Assembly: GCF_026191355.1 (NCBI RefSeq)
Contig: NZ_JAPHOQ010000015.1
Span: 62,001-126,000 of the forward strand
DNA: 64,000 nucleotides
From: Legionella sheltonii
GTDB lineage: Bacteria; Pseudomonadota; Gammaproteobacteria; Legionellales; Legionellaceae
Reading direction: 5' to 3'
Part shown: positions 54,365 through 62,901 of the stretch, in pieces
Layout: each line of letters begins with the position of its first letter
Position numbering within the stretch: the first letter of the stretch is position 1
The notes under the pieces: generated by a model
Told to the model about the DNA's origin: nothing
What the model saw: the letters and a program-made list of their open reading frames with translations, nothing else
The model's database searches: none
Made by a program: the position numbers and the translations under genes

Positions 54365-55174
54365 TTATATTGAGGGGCCCTGGTTGTTTTCTGCTGATTC
54401 GCTTATTTCACTTGATAAACCATTTGGAGTAATTCCCCATGGTTTTGCAGTAGAGCGTCTGACAGGTAACCCACCTTTATTTAAAATATCACTAACCAAT
54501 GTAGTACAATTATAGACTTGGTTATCATTTTGTTTTTGCGTTATTTTTCTGCGATACAGTTCAACATCAATTGGATCTTGATTGACAAACGCAGAACTGT
54601 CTTTAAAAAATCCAACAAGATTAACATTAGGTAGTAGTTGATAGCCTACCTTTCCAGTTTTTACTTTGTCTTGAGTTTTCTTAATATGTTCACTCATTAC
54701 AGAAGTATTTAAATTTTCGAAATGATAAACATGATCTGGGGCTAATGGTTTTGTATCTTCAATTGGTTTTACCTGTATCGGTCTATCTGTATCGAGGCTT
54801 GTATTATTCGATGTCCCTAAGGTTTCCATATCATCTGACAAATTGGTCGCGATGTGTGCTGGTAAAGGGATTACAGATGTGAATCCTGTAGATGGGATAC
54901 TATCAGGATGAATACTTGCATATTCCCCAGGATCTTCATCTTTCATTTTTGGCTTTGAACCGCCAACTTGTATTGCAGCATGGCCAACCTTGCTAGCTGT
55001 CATATTCCAAATAAAAACCCATGTATCTCGAGTAGGTTCAGTTGGTTTTTTTTCTTCTAGTGGAGTAGTCGGGTTTAAGTTTGCAGAATTACTTTCCATA
55101 TCTTTTTTCAAATTTGAATTAGGGAGGGAAGTATTTGCACTATCATTTTTTTTAGATCTGAGAAATGAAAACAT
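54365..55174 (-). CDS. Permuted papain-like protein 1, effector candidate
   Basis: 269 aa, no signal peptide. The first 47 residues are low-complexity (SKKNDSANTSLPNSNLKK). From about 50 the order is TWVFIWNMTASKVGHAAIQV (His65) ... VYNCTTLVSDILNKGGLPV (Cys223). A His before an Asn-Cys is the circularly permuted papain/NlpC-P60 arrangement seen in LRAT-like and YiiX-like proteins. The active-site pair is seen, but fold and activity are inference. It shares size and pattern with its neighbour 55305-56042 (His43/Cys194), so they are distant paralogs. The tail (SSEISESAENNQ) is acidic. ATG after AAAGGATTG. Confidence 0.72.
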   Translation of the reverse strand: MFSFLRSKKNDSANTSLPNSNLKKDMESNSANLNPTTPLEEKKPTEPTRDTWVFIWNMTASKVGHAAIQVGGSKPKMKDEDPGEYASIHPDSIPSTGFTSVIPLPAHIATNLSDDMETLGTSNNTSLDTDRPIQVKPIEDTKPLAPDHVYHFENLNTSVMSEHIKKTQDKVKTGKVGYQLLPNVNLVGFFKDSSAFVNQDPIDVELYRRKITQKQNDNQVYNCTTLVSDILNKGGLPVRRSTAKPWGITPNGLSSEISESAENNQGPSI

Positions 55175-55304
55175 AACAATCCTTTTATTAGAGAAATTAC
55201 CTATTTGGCATTGAGATTATAAGCAGGTATTAAATTTTAAATCAAGTGGCTATTTAATGTGCACCATATTTAATCTTTATTAAATATGGTGCATAGGTTT
55301 GATA

Positions 55305-56042
55305 TTATAACTTAAATTTACCGCAATGTTCTTTCATAAATGCTTCTTTATCTACTTTAGAAAAACCATGTTTTTCTAACGCTGGAGTAAATAAGGTTGG
55401 TATTGTAGGATTTTCAAAATCATAACCTGCACTTTTGAGTACATGGGTTACCGAACTGGCGCAATTATCTACTTTAATTTTCGGAACTTCTGGATGATTG
55501 TCATCATACACATGGAAACCACATATATCTTCAGAGGGATAACAACCCGTTTCTTTCTTAGATTTTTCTATTACTTTTTGTGAGCCTGCAGCTCCGTGAA
55601 GTAGATGCTTGAATCCATTCACTAGTGGATTGGCTTCACCAAAAACAGAGTATGTTGAATGACCTTTGGTTACGTCTTTGGTGAATTCATTTTGGCCCTT
55701 TTTAGCACCTTTAAATTGTTCTTTAGTCACTGAAGTAGTCAAAATGTGAGTTGCTTCTTCTACATCTTGCTTATGATCTGGGGCGAGTTGTCCTGACACA
55801 GGGATCGAGCCAAAGGTCATTCCATTAATAATACTTCCGAAGAAACCAGGATAAAAACTTGTGGTACGAATTTCTGTTTTACCTTCTTTTTTCTTGATAA
55901 GCAGTGCAGTTACGTGTCCTGGGCCATTTTCTTGATTAGTATCTTTGACACAGACAGCAACATGATATTCTGCTTTAGGTTGCTCCGGTTTAACTTGTGG
56001 TGTTGTAGTAGTTTGTTGTTGTGTTTCTTTTTTAGAGAACAT
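55305..56042 (-). CDS. Permuted papain-like protein 2, PmrA-box gene
   Basis: 245 aa, ATG after GAGGTTATTTAA. A polar N-terminal leader (ETQQQTTTTPQVKPEQPK) is followed by YHVAVCVKDTN, NGPGHVTALLIKKKEGK (His43) and, at the other end, KVDNCASSVTHVLKSAGYDF (Cys194). This is the same His...Asn-Cys order as in the gene downstream, with a long insertion between. It suits a permuted papain-like hydrolase or acyltransferase. A PmrA box lies 82 bp upstream, in line with a Dot/Icm effector. The two genes are 130 bp apart and may each have a promoter. Confidence 0.75.
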   Translation of the reverse strand: MFSKKETQQQTTTTPQVKPEQPKAEYHVAVCVKDTNQENGPGHVTALLIKKKEGKTEIRTTSFYPGFFGSIINGMTFGSIPVSGQLAPDHKQDVEEATHILTTSVTKEQFKGAKKGQNEFTKDVTKGHSTYSVFGEANPLVNGFKHLLHGAAGSQKVIEKSKKETGCYPSEDICGFHVYDDNHPEVPKIKVDNCASSVTHVLKSAGYDFENPTIPTLFTPALEKHGFSKVDKEAFMKEHCGKFKL

Positions 56043-56110
56043 TTAAATAACCTCATATTGTCTAACATACGAGGCATCCATACCAAATATTAAAATCACT
56101 TTTATTCTGT

Positions 56111-56143
56111 ATTATACGTATCAATTATTAACAAAATATTAAT
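56111..56143 (-). promoter_or_regulatory. PmrA box and -10 upstream of papain-like protein 2
   Basis: Minus strand: ATTAATATT, TT, GTTAATAAT (56143 to 56124), then 7 bp, then TATAAT (56116-56111). The 9-2-9 layout matches the Legionella PmrA box (8 and 7 of 9), and the 7-bp distance to the -10 is the same as at 25558-25590. Gene start at 56042. Confidence 0.75.
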
Positions 56144-56238
56144 TAATAGAATAAATTATGAGCAAAAGTTGAATTAAAACAATCCATCCATTTTGGTCAG
56201 CTCAGTACTACCTAAGCAATTAGAATGAGGAGCAATTA

Positions 56239-56439
56239 ATGTACTCTAATAAGGAAATCACCAAAGCAAGTGATGAGGCAACAGAGGAGGCATGTGTGCT
56301 TAATTTGGCAGCACGAGCGCCTCTTGCATCAATAGAAAAATTTATCGGATTACTCAAGCGCTTCTGGCAGAATGGGGAGTGTACTCACCTAATGTGTTTT
56401 GCTTTTCGCCAGCATTTTGTTGGTGAATGCAATTGCTAA
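56239..56439 (+). CDS. Small open frame, possible short protein
   Basis: 66 codons, ATG after a strong GAGGAGCAATTA ribosome site. It reads MYSNKEITKASDEATEEACV and then a helical stretch (LASIEKFIGLLKRFWQ). The last 17 codons overlap the YqhA gene on the opposite strand. It matches no family I know. It could be a small real protein or the start of a truncated gene. Low confidence. Confidence 0.35.
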   Translation: MYSNKEITKASDEATEEACVLNLAARAPLASIEKFIGLLKRFWQNGECTHLMCFAFRQHFVGECNC

Positions 56440-56898
56440 GGCTGAAACAAGTAGCGTTAAATGAATGATGACTTGCCACATTACAGAGAAGTTGCTGAGT
56501 TTATTGGGATCAATAAATGTTCTCAATAGATGAATCGATGATATGCCAATTAATGAAAGAGCAAGTTTTACTTTCATTGCTCCTGCATCAAGATGATCAA
56601 GCCATTCAGGTTGGTCGGGATGTGAGTCAAGGGCAAGAGGCGAAACAAAGGTTTCATATCCTCCCAAAACAACCATAATAAGAAGATTGGCGATCATCAC
56701 TACATCAATTAAGTCCAACACACCAAGCATAATGAGGGTATCATCAATGTTATTGAGATGGGTTATTAATTCAAATAATTCATGGACAAAACGATATACA
56801 TAAACAGCCAGTATTAGAATAAGACCTAAATATAAAGGAAGTTGTAACCATCTTCCCATAAAGATAAACTTACTTATGCCTTTTTTTAGAGTATTCAT
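56389..56898 (-). CDS. YqhA / UPF0114 family membrane protein
   Basis: 169 aa with four TM helices (LPLYLGLILILAVYVYRFVH, VLDLIDVVMIANLLIMVVLG, VKLALSLIGISSIHLLRTF, VIIHLTLLVSALAIAF). The loop YETFVSPLALDSHPDQPEWL and the N-terminal MGRWLQLPLYLGL are the UPF0114/YqhA signature. Inner-membrane protein of unknown function. Its 3' end overlaps a small open frame from the other strand. Confidence 0.9.
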   Translation of the reverse strand: MNTLKKGISKFIFMGRWLQLPLYLGLILILAVYVYRFVHELFELITHLNNIDDTLIMLGVLDLIDVVMIANLLIMVVLGGYETFVSPLALDSHPDQPEWLDHLDAGAMKVKLALSLIGISSIHLLRTFIDPNKLSNFSVMWQVIIHLTLLVSALAIAFTNKMLAKSKTH

Positions 56899-56944
56899 AA
56901 AACTTACACCATTTTTTATTAAAAACTTTTTTTTACAACACGCT

Positions 56945-57027
56945 CGTCATCCCGAGTGAAATGAGAGCCCCCCATGAAATAGCACGACGTCATAGTTGAA
57001 GCTCCCACGTTATCACTCAGGATGACG
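56945..57027. repeat. Dispersed CGTCATCCCGAG inverted repeat
   Basis: CGTCATCCCGAGTGA (56945-56959) pairs with TCACTCAGGATGACG (57013-57027), one mismatch, 53-base loop. Longest arm of the GTCATCCC family in the window. It lies between the YqhA gene and the alpha-2-macroglobulin gene. Confidence 0.7.
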
Positions 57028-57084
57028 ACAAAAATCCCCAATTTACGTAGCGTTAATCCAGGCTACAATTCAATAATACAAAGG

Positions 57085-60000
57085 TTAAGGTGCCTCAGTC
57101 ACCGTAATTACTGAAGAAACACCTTGTGCTTTTGTATTTGGATTGTACATTGCTTCCGCATAAGCAGGGGGAACAATGTATTTGCCTATATTCACTGCTT
57201 TTATTTTATAAACAATTTCCTTTGCAACAGACTCAACTCCACCAAAGAAATTCACTCTATCTTCACGCACATCAACAAAATCCATTGTCGTATTTTTTAC
57301 AGAGTCGGTTACGACTTCAAAACCGCCTGGCAACAGATCTTCAATCACAATATTAGACAAATAATCATTACCTAATGCACGAATTTGGATATGTACTTCA
57401 ATTTCGCTTCCCAGGGTAGTTGTGCTGATTGCATTTCCTTTTGCATCTCTATATTCTCGGAAAATTTCCAGGCCTTGTTTTAAAGGCGTTTTTGGAATGT
57501 CTCGATTAAAACCTGATTGCATTAGTTGATAGAAAAATGTTTTCTTATCCGGGTTGTTTAAACGTATCTTTAGGACATCAGGATCAATATCCGTTTTTTG
57601 ATAGTTTGCATTAGTCGCTGGAGCAATAACTTCTTTATTATTTGCCATGATCTTGGTCATCGATAAGGCTGATACTGATTCATTAGGAAGATTGGGATGA
57701 TAGGCACCTAAGGCCAGACTGGTAAATCCAGATAAAACAGTATTGATCTCATCATTATTGACTGCTTGAATTAAGCGATTGAGTAGCTCATCACCTACCT
57801 GTGGCAAAAGATTAGGGAAGTGCTTCGCTATAAGATATAAATATTGAGCATCGGCAATGGCACTACTATAAAAATCTGTAACATAAGCCTGATTATTTTG
57901 TGGCTTATACAGACCAATTAATTGATTTGCCTCATCATGACTTTGTAGGAGTTGATACGATGCAGCAATATATGCTGAGGTAATATCACTCTTCCATGCA
58001 TTCGTTTTATCCTTTTCTAGATACAACTGCAGATTTGCAAGATAATTGGTGGAAACGATTTCATTGCGGGTTAAAATATAAATAGCGTATGCCTGAATTC
58101 TCGCTGTATCCAGATCAGAGACATTTTGACTTGACAGGGTCTTAAGATAGTTAATTCCATTAAAGAACAGTTCATTTGGAATATTAAACCCTTGCGATCT
58201 TGCTTCAGTTAAGAAATGCATCGCATAAACTGTAGCAAAATCATTACCTTGGTTATCGCCAAGCCCTGGCCAATAACTAAAGCCGCCATTAGACATCTGG
58301 CGCTGGCTTAGCATTTGAATTGCAGCGTTTACTTTTTCATTCACTTGCTTTGTTTCTTCACCAAAACCAGATTGGTTGTTCATTACCAATAAGGGGAGGG
58401 CTTTACTGGTTAATTGCTCAGTACAACCATAAGGATAATTATCCAAATAACGTTGTAAACCAAATACCAAAATCATCGGGCTAGTAGAGACAGTAGCACT
58501 CACTTTACGATATTCTGGATAAAGCGTTTGCATAATATCCAGAGTTTTTTGTGCGTCTTCTGATTTCCCACTATTGATGTAGGTGCTAAGCGGCGTAGCT
58601 GGTCTGATACTTAGTGTAGCACCCATTGTACTTGATTTATCCCCCATACTGGCTTTGAAGGTTAATTTAGCCGCTCCTAAAAGAGATTTAGCCTTTAATT
58701 TATAATGAACCGTCTGTTCGTGACCTTCAGCAATTTCTAATGTTTGTGTAGGGGAGCCGACGATTTCAATTTCAGGTGAAGCGGACAAATCAACATTGAT
58801 CAGTGCATGTTCCCCAGAGTCTTTAATATTATTTGCAATCGATGTAGATATTTCAAACTCATCTCCTGGGGCAACAAAAGTCGGAACATTAGGGTTAATA
58901 ATAAAATCCCCACGAATTTCGGCAGAAGTCTCTTTTGAACCAACAGAATCAGATGATACTGCTACTGCCATGACTCGTAATGTTCCATTAAAATAATCGG
59001 GAACTTGATAGACCAGTTGATGATTATTTGAATCGGTATCAACAATGCCTGACCAATAAGCGACAGGCAATTCGGTTTTCCGCTTGAACGGATTAAGGCG
59101 GCTTGCCATTCCTTCTTCACCATTATCACCACCAACGGCAGAAAGCTCACGATCTTGAATAAATTTTGGCATGATTTGATCCACAGTTTGCTGGGTCAAT
59201 ACTTCAAGAGCATGCTTTTGGAAGAAGAATGATAAAGGATCTGGGGTTGTATAGCGCGCGACTTGCAGAATGCCTTCATCGATTGCAAAGACAATTATCT
59301 TTCCAGGTTTATCTGTATGATAATCTATAGTGAAAGGTTGGCCTGGACGTGCAACTGATGCAGTTTGCAGATTAATCTTTATGTTGTGATTCTCATGGTT
59401 CACAGTGAAAGGGACCACATTATAGCTGAGCGGGCTTATGAATATTTCTGGTGAGCTCCAATCACGTATAAAAGCAACATTGATGTAGCCATCTCCTTGA
59501 AAATCAGCAGGTATGTGGATGGTTTGAACGGAGTTAGTAGTATCTGTTTTGAACCATTGTGCTGCATAAACTTTATCGCGCTCTATGGTTATTAAACCGG
59601 AGCCTGTATAGGGTGCGGTAATTTGGATTTCAATATCCTCATTCGCTTGATATTCCGTTTTATTCAGTTTAATCGATAATTCAGCATTCTTGGCTAAGGG
59701 CTGTTGACTTGCGCCCACTATACTGAATTTTAACTGATTAAGTACGGTATTATCTTTACCAAGAATACTTAAAGAATAATCACCAATTTGTTGCGTTGGT
59801 AAAGTGTAATCAGTACCTTGTTCCGAAATATTAAAAGGTGTGGTGCTAACTATTGTGGATTGAATGACGGACTGATATTGGTAGGTTCCATCCGCTTTTT
59901 TAACCAGAGTTGTAACAGGGTGTAACGAAACCAGTTGTATCTTTAAATCACTGACTTCTTGCTTGTTCAATCCAGGATTAATCGCAATATAATTAACACT

Positions 60001-62829
60001 TCGGGCACTGTTTTGCTTAATAAAGGATAAATCACCATCCGGCTTATATCCTATAAAGTAGGGCAGTGGACTAATTAGAGTTTTACTTTGGCTTGTTACA
60101 CTACGGCCACCTTCAGACTCAAAACCTTCAGCAAAAAATGTTAATTGATATGTCGCTTTTTCGAAACGATCAAGATTTAAATCAAATTCTGCTTCGCCTT
60201 TATCATTTGTTTTTGCATCATTCAAAGTTTCAGTGAAAACCTTAGGCGGTTTTTTTGGATCCAGCAAAGGATCAACAAAGACATAGTCCGGATATTTATC
60301 GAATTGCACCTTTTGGGGTACTAATAAAATCTTAGCACTAACTTTTCGATCAGCGGCAGGAGCGCCATATAAGTTCCAAAGATTCACCTCACCCTTCAAT
60401 CCAGCAGGAGTGCTCCATCCAGTAGAAGGTTTTGGAGACAAGCTGGTAGTGATTCTCATTCTATCGGGTAAAAACTCAGAAACGCGAATGGTTGTAGATC
60501 CAAGTAGATTTTGGGGATATCCATCTTTGACTAAGTACAGATTGACCATGTACTGACCTGTAGGGGAACTGTTATTTGTGGCAAAATCCAATTCCATGTA
60601 GCCTAGATCATTAAGAGTAATTTTTTCATCTTTGATTGTTGTGCCCCTTGAATCAACCACAGTGGCTTGCAAAGGTAAGCCACCTGGCTGGGGTTGGGCA
60701 TAGGCTTGTTTGACAATCATGCCGATATGGACTGTATCTCCTGGTCTGTAAATTCCTCTATCGGAGAAAAGATAAGCACTTAAACTGTGTAATTCTTGAT
60801 TGTTAGTGTAAAGCCCTCCAATATCAAACTTAGAGAAATTTAATTGTCTATTCGCATTATTGAATGGAATAAATGACACATCATTATTCAATTGTGCCAG
60901 ATATACAATAGGTTCTCTATCATCAACAAAGTCTTTTAACGGTGGGAAGGTAACGCGTCCTTGAGCATCACTAACACGCGATAAAATGGGCAAGCCATTT
61001 TTTCCCAAAACAGTGACTGTTGCATTGGCAACAGGAGTTCCCTGGGTTATGGAGTTAACAAATAAATCGTGACTACCGTCTTGATTGTCTTTTACCAATA
61101 AAGCCAAATCGGTGATTAATATCATACGGCTTGCTTTTACATCCAAAGCCGATTTATTGTGGACATCCCAGCCAGTAGCTTGTAATAAAAATAACCCTTG
61201 TGGTCCCAGGGTATTAGTATTCATTGTCAAATATTTGCTAAAGTCAAGGGCAGTATACTGTTGCTTGGCTAAATCAGAAATATCGAATTCTTGGATTTCT
61301 GAAGAGATTTGACTAATATTCTGTTGATTAAAAGTAGGATTGATAAAATAGGGATTATTAAAATCACCCTGAGTTTGGGTTACCAGTTGATTGATGTTCT
61401 CCGGCAAAACACGGGCAAAATCAAATTTGACTGCTGGTACGCCTCGAACGAGTACTGAAAGTTTTTTCTCTCCACTTAAAGCCAGCAGTGATCCTTTATG
61501 TAAGAAGCTGATCTCTTTAGGGATTGCAGGAACAGGAATCACCGCTGCATATTCATTGCCTAAAGTAAAATCGCCAAAACTGTGCATTCCTTTATCAATT
61601 TTAATGTATATATATCGAGGGGCCTCGGTTTTAAATTTAAAACTGTGTAAGTTGGAATAGTTTTGCTCTGTAGGAATCGCTTCTTTTGCCAAGGGTGTTG
61701 AAAGCGAAAGAACCGCTTGTGTCACTTCACCTGGATTTTGCCATTGATAACTCTCTTTGGCAGCTTCAGCAGTGGTTGCCGGGCGATCTTTAGGCAGCAA
61801 ATAAATATGCACTGACTTATTAAACTCACTCTCATTTACCCCTAACGAAGTTTCTACAGTAAGGACTTGTTCGGGCCTGTCTTTATCATTGCGGACAATG
61901 GACGCTGAGGCAGAAAGAACTTTAAGGAAATCTTTAGCGCTAGGAATCAGTAAATTTTGTGATTGTTCTTGCAGTAAATGACCGGAATTAGTCGATGAGG
62001 TAACGCTTTGGCCTAGTGTTAAACGTAAAAAACGGGCTATTTCATTTATCTTTATCGTTTCTGAATGCAGGTATGCTACCCGTTTATTTTTATCGTAAGT
62101 AAAGGTAAAGGGGAGATTTTCACCAGTAGACCCTGATTTTGTTTGATACACTAAAGAGGTATGTTGTTCTAAAGTTTGGGGATTAACTGGAAAATTGAAC
62201 TCTATTGTTGCTACAGCATTTCTTACCTCGGCATGAACTGGATCTTGATAGAGCTTAAACTCAGTTATCTTGGCATTAAAAGGATGAGTAGAAAAAGTAA
62301 ACTTACGACTTTCCATATTGGCATTAGGAGCAAAAGCACTCTCAGCAAAAAGAATTGTATATTTTTTTCCTGCAGGCCAATCCTCTGAAGGAGTAAAAAC
62401 TAATTGACTGTCTGTATTCCATGTCCATGTCCCAGGAATTTTTGGTGTTATAACTATGCCTTCGCTTACTGTTTTTCCAATCAGATTAAGAGGGGCAACT
62501 GATTGATTAATAAATCCGTTATTTTTTATACCAAAATCAATAATCAAATTGTTAGGAACTAATTGTTCTTCAGTATTTGGTGTTATCTCCGGGACTGTGA
62601 TTTGCGCCGTGGTATAAATTGGTTTTGGTAAGTTTTTATACCAGTATAAGGAGTATCCGGCTGAAATTAAAATAAGAATTATCAATAAGCTGCTTCCCCA
62701 AAACTTTTGAGGAGATGATTTTGATTTATTACACAAGTAATTCACCCAAGGGGGGCTTCGCCAATTTAATTTGCCAAAAACAGATGAAAACGCATTTAGT
62801 AATATAGATAGCGGATTTTTATTCATCAT
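57085..62829 (-). CDS. Bacterial alpha-2-macroglobulin (YfhM-like)
   Basis: 1,914 aa. A single N-terminal TM helix (LLIILILISAGYSLYW, about 44-60) anchors it; there is no lipobox, unlike E. coli YfhM. A chain of beta-sandwich MG domains follows, with the bait-region part and then YPYGCTEQLTSKALPLLV, the thioester CTEQ at 1469-1472, and the helical TED domain (MLSQRQMSNGGFSYWPGLG). The C-terminal part is a further MG and receptor-like domain. It traps proteases in the periplasm by covalent linkage. The gene is divergent from pbpC with only 72 bp between, while in many bacteria the two are in one operon. Starts MM; the second Met may be the true start. Confidence 0.93.
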   Translation of the reverse strand: MMNKNPLSILLNAFSSVFGKLNWRSPPWVNYLCNKSKSSPQKFWGSSLLIILILISAGYSLYWYKNLPKPIYTTAQITVPEITPNTEEQLVPNNLIIDFGIKNNGFINQSVAPLNLIGKTVSEGIVITPKIPGTWTWNTDSQLVFTPSEDWPAGKKYTILFAESAFAPNANMESRKFTFSTHPFNAKITEFKLYQDPVHAEVRNAVATIEFNFPVNPQTLEQHTSLVYQTKSGSTGENLPFTFTYDKNKRVAYLHSETIKINEIARFLRLTLGQSVTSSTNSGHLLQEQSQNLLIPSAKDFLKVLSASASIVRNDKDRPEQVLTVETSLGVNESEFNKSVHIYLLPKDRPATTAEAAKESYQWQNPGEVTQAVLSLSTPLAKEAIPTEQNYSNLHSFKFKTEAPRYIYIKIDKGMHSFGDFTLGNEYAAVIPVPAIPKEISFLHKGSLLALSGEKKLSVLVRGVPAVKFDFARVLPENINQLVTQTQGDFNNPYFINPTFNQQNISQISSEIQEFDISDLAKQQYTALDFSKYLTMNTNTLGPQGLFLLQATGWDVHNKSALDVKASRMILITDLALLVKDNQDGSHDLFVNSITQGTPVANATVTVLGKNGLPILSRVSDAQGRVTFPPLKDFVDDREPIVYLAQLNNDVSFIPFNNANRQLNFSKFDIGGLYTNNQELHSLSAYLFSDRGIYRPGDTVHIGMIVKQAYAQPQPGGLPLQATVVDSRGTTIKDEKITLNDLGYMELDFATNNSSPTGQYMVNLYLVKDGYPQNLLGSTTIRVSEFLPDRMRITTSLSPKPSTGWSTPAGLKGEVNLWNLYGAPAADRKVSAKILLVPQKVQFDKYPDYVFVDPLLDPKKPPKVFTETLNDAKTNDKGEAEFDLNLDRFEKATYQLTFFAEGFESEGGRSVTSQSKTLISPLPYFIGYKPDGDLSFIKQNSARSVNYIAINPGLNKQEVSDLKIQLVSLHPVTTLVKKADGTYQYQSVIQSTIVSTTPFNISEQGTDYTLPTQQIGDYSLSILGKDNTVLNQLKFSIVGASQQPLAKNAELSIKLNKTEYQANEDIEIQITAPYTGSGLITIERDKVYAAQWFKTDTTNSVQTIHIPADFQGDGYINVAFIRDWSSPEIFISPLSYNVVPFTVNHENHNIKINLQTASVARPGQPFTIDYHTDKPGKIIVFAIDEGILQVARYTTPDPLSFFFQKHALEVLTQQTVDQIMPKFIQDRELSAVGGDNGEEGMASRLNPFKRKTELPVAYWSGIVDTDSNNHQLVYQVPDYFNGTLRVMAVAVSSDSVGSKETSAEIRGDFIINPNVPTFVAPGDEFEISTSIANNIKDSGEHALINVDLSASPEIEIVGSPTQTLEIAEGHEQTVHYKLKAKSLLGAAKLTFKASMGDKSSTMGATLSIRPATPLSTYINSGKSEDAQKTLDIMQTLYPEYRKVSATVSTSPMILVFGLQRYLDNYPYGCTEQLTSKALPLLVMNNQSGFGEETKQVNEKVNAAIQMLSQRQMSNGGFSYWPGLGDNQGNDFATVYAMHFLTEARSQGFNIPNELFFNGINYLKTLSSQNVSDLDTARIQAYAIYILTRNEIVSTNYLANLQLYLEKDKTNAWKSDITSAYIAASYQLLQSHDEANQLIGLYKPQNNQAYVTDFYSSAIADAQYLYLIAKHFPNLLPQVGDELLNRLIQAVNNDEINTVLSGFTSLALGAYHPNLPNESVSALSMTKIMANNKEVIAPATNANYQKTDIDPDVLKIRLNNPDKKTFFYQLMQSGFNRDIPKTPLKQGLEIFREYRDAKGNAISTTTLGSEIEVHIQIRALGNDYLSNIVIEDLLPGGFEVVTDSVKNTTMDFVDVREDRVNFFGGVESVAKEIVYKIKAVNIGKYIVPPAYAEAMYNPNTKAQGVSSVITVTEAP

Positions 62830-62901
62830 TTATCCCAAGAGGTGGAAAGGGGTGAAAAATTTTTGCATATATTTTATTCTATTTAGTGCATAATAGCGAC
62901 T

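Noticed and set aside
55175-55260. PmrA box before the 269-aa gene
   Set aside because: TTTAATACC near the -10 resembles one half-site, but the partner half-site at the right spacing is missing.
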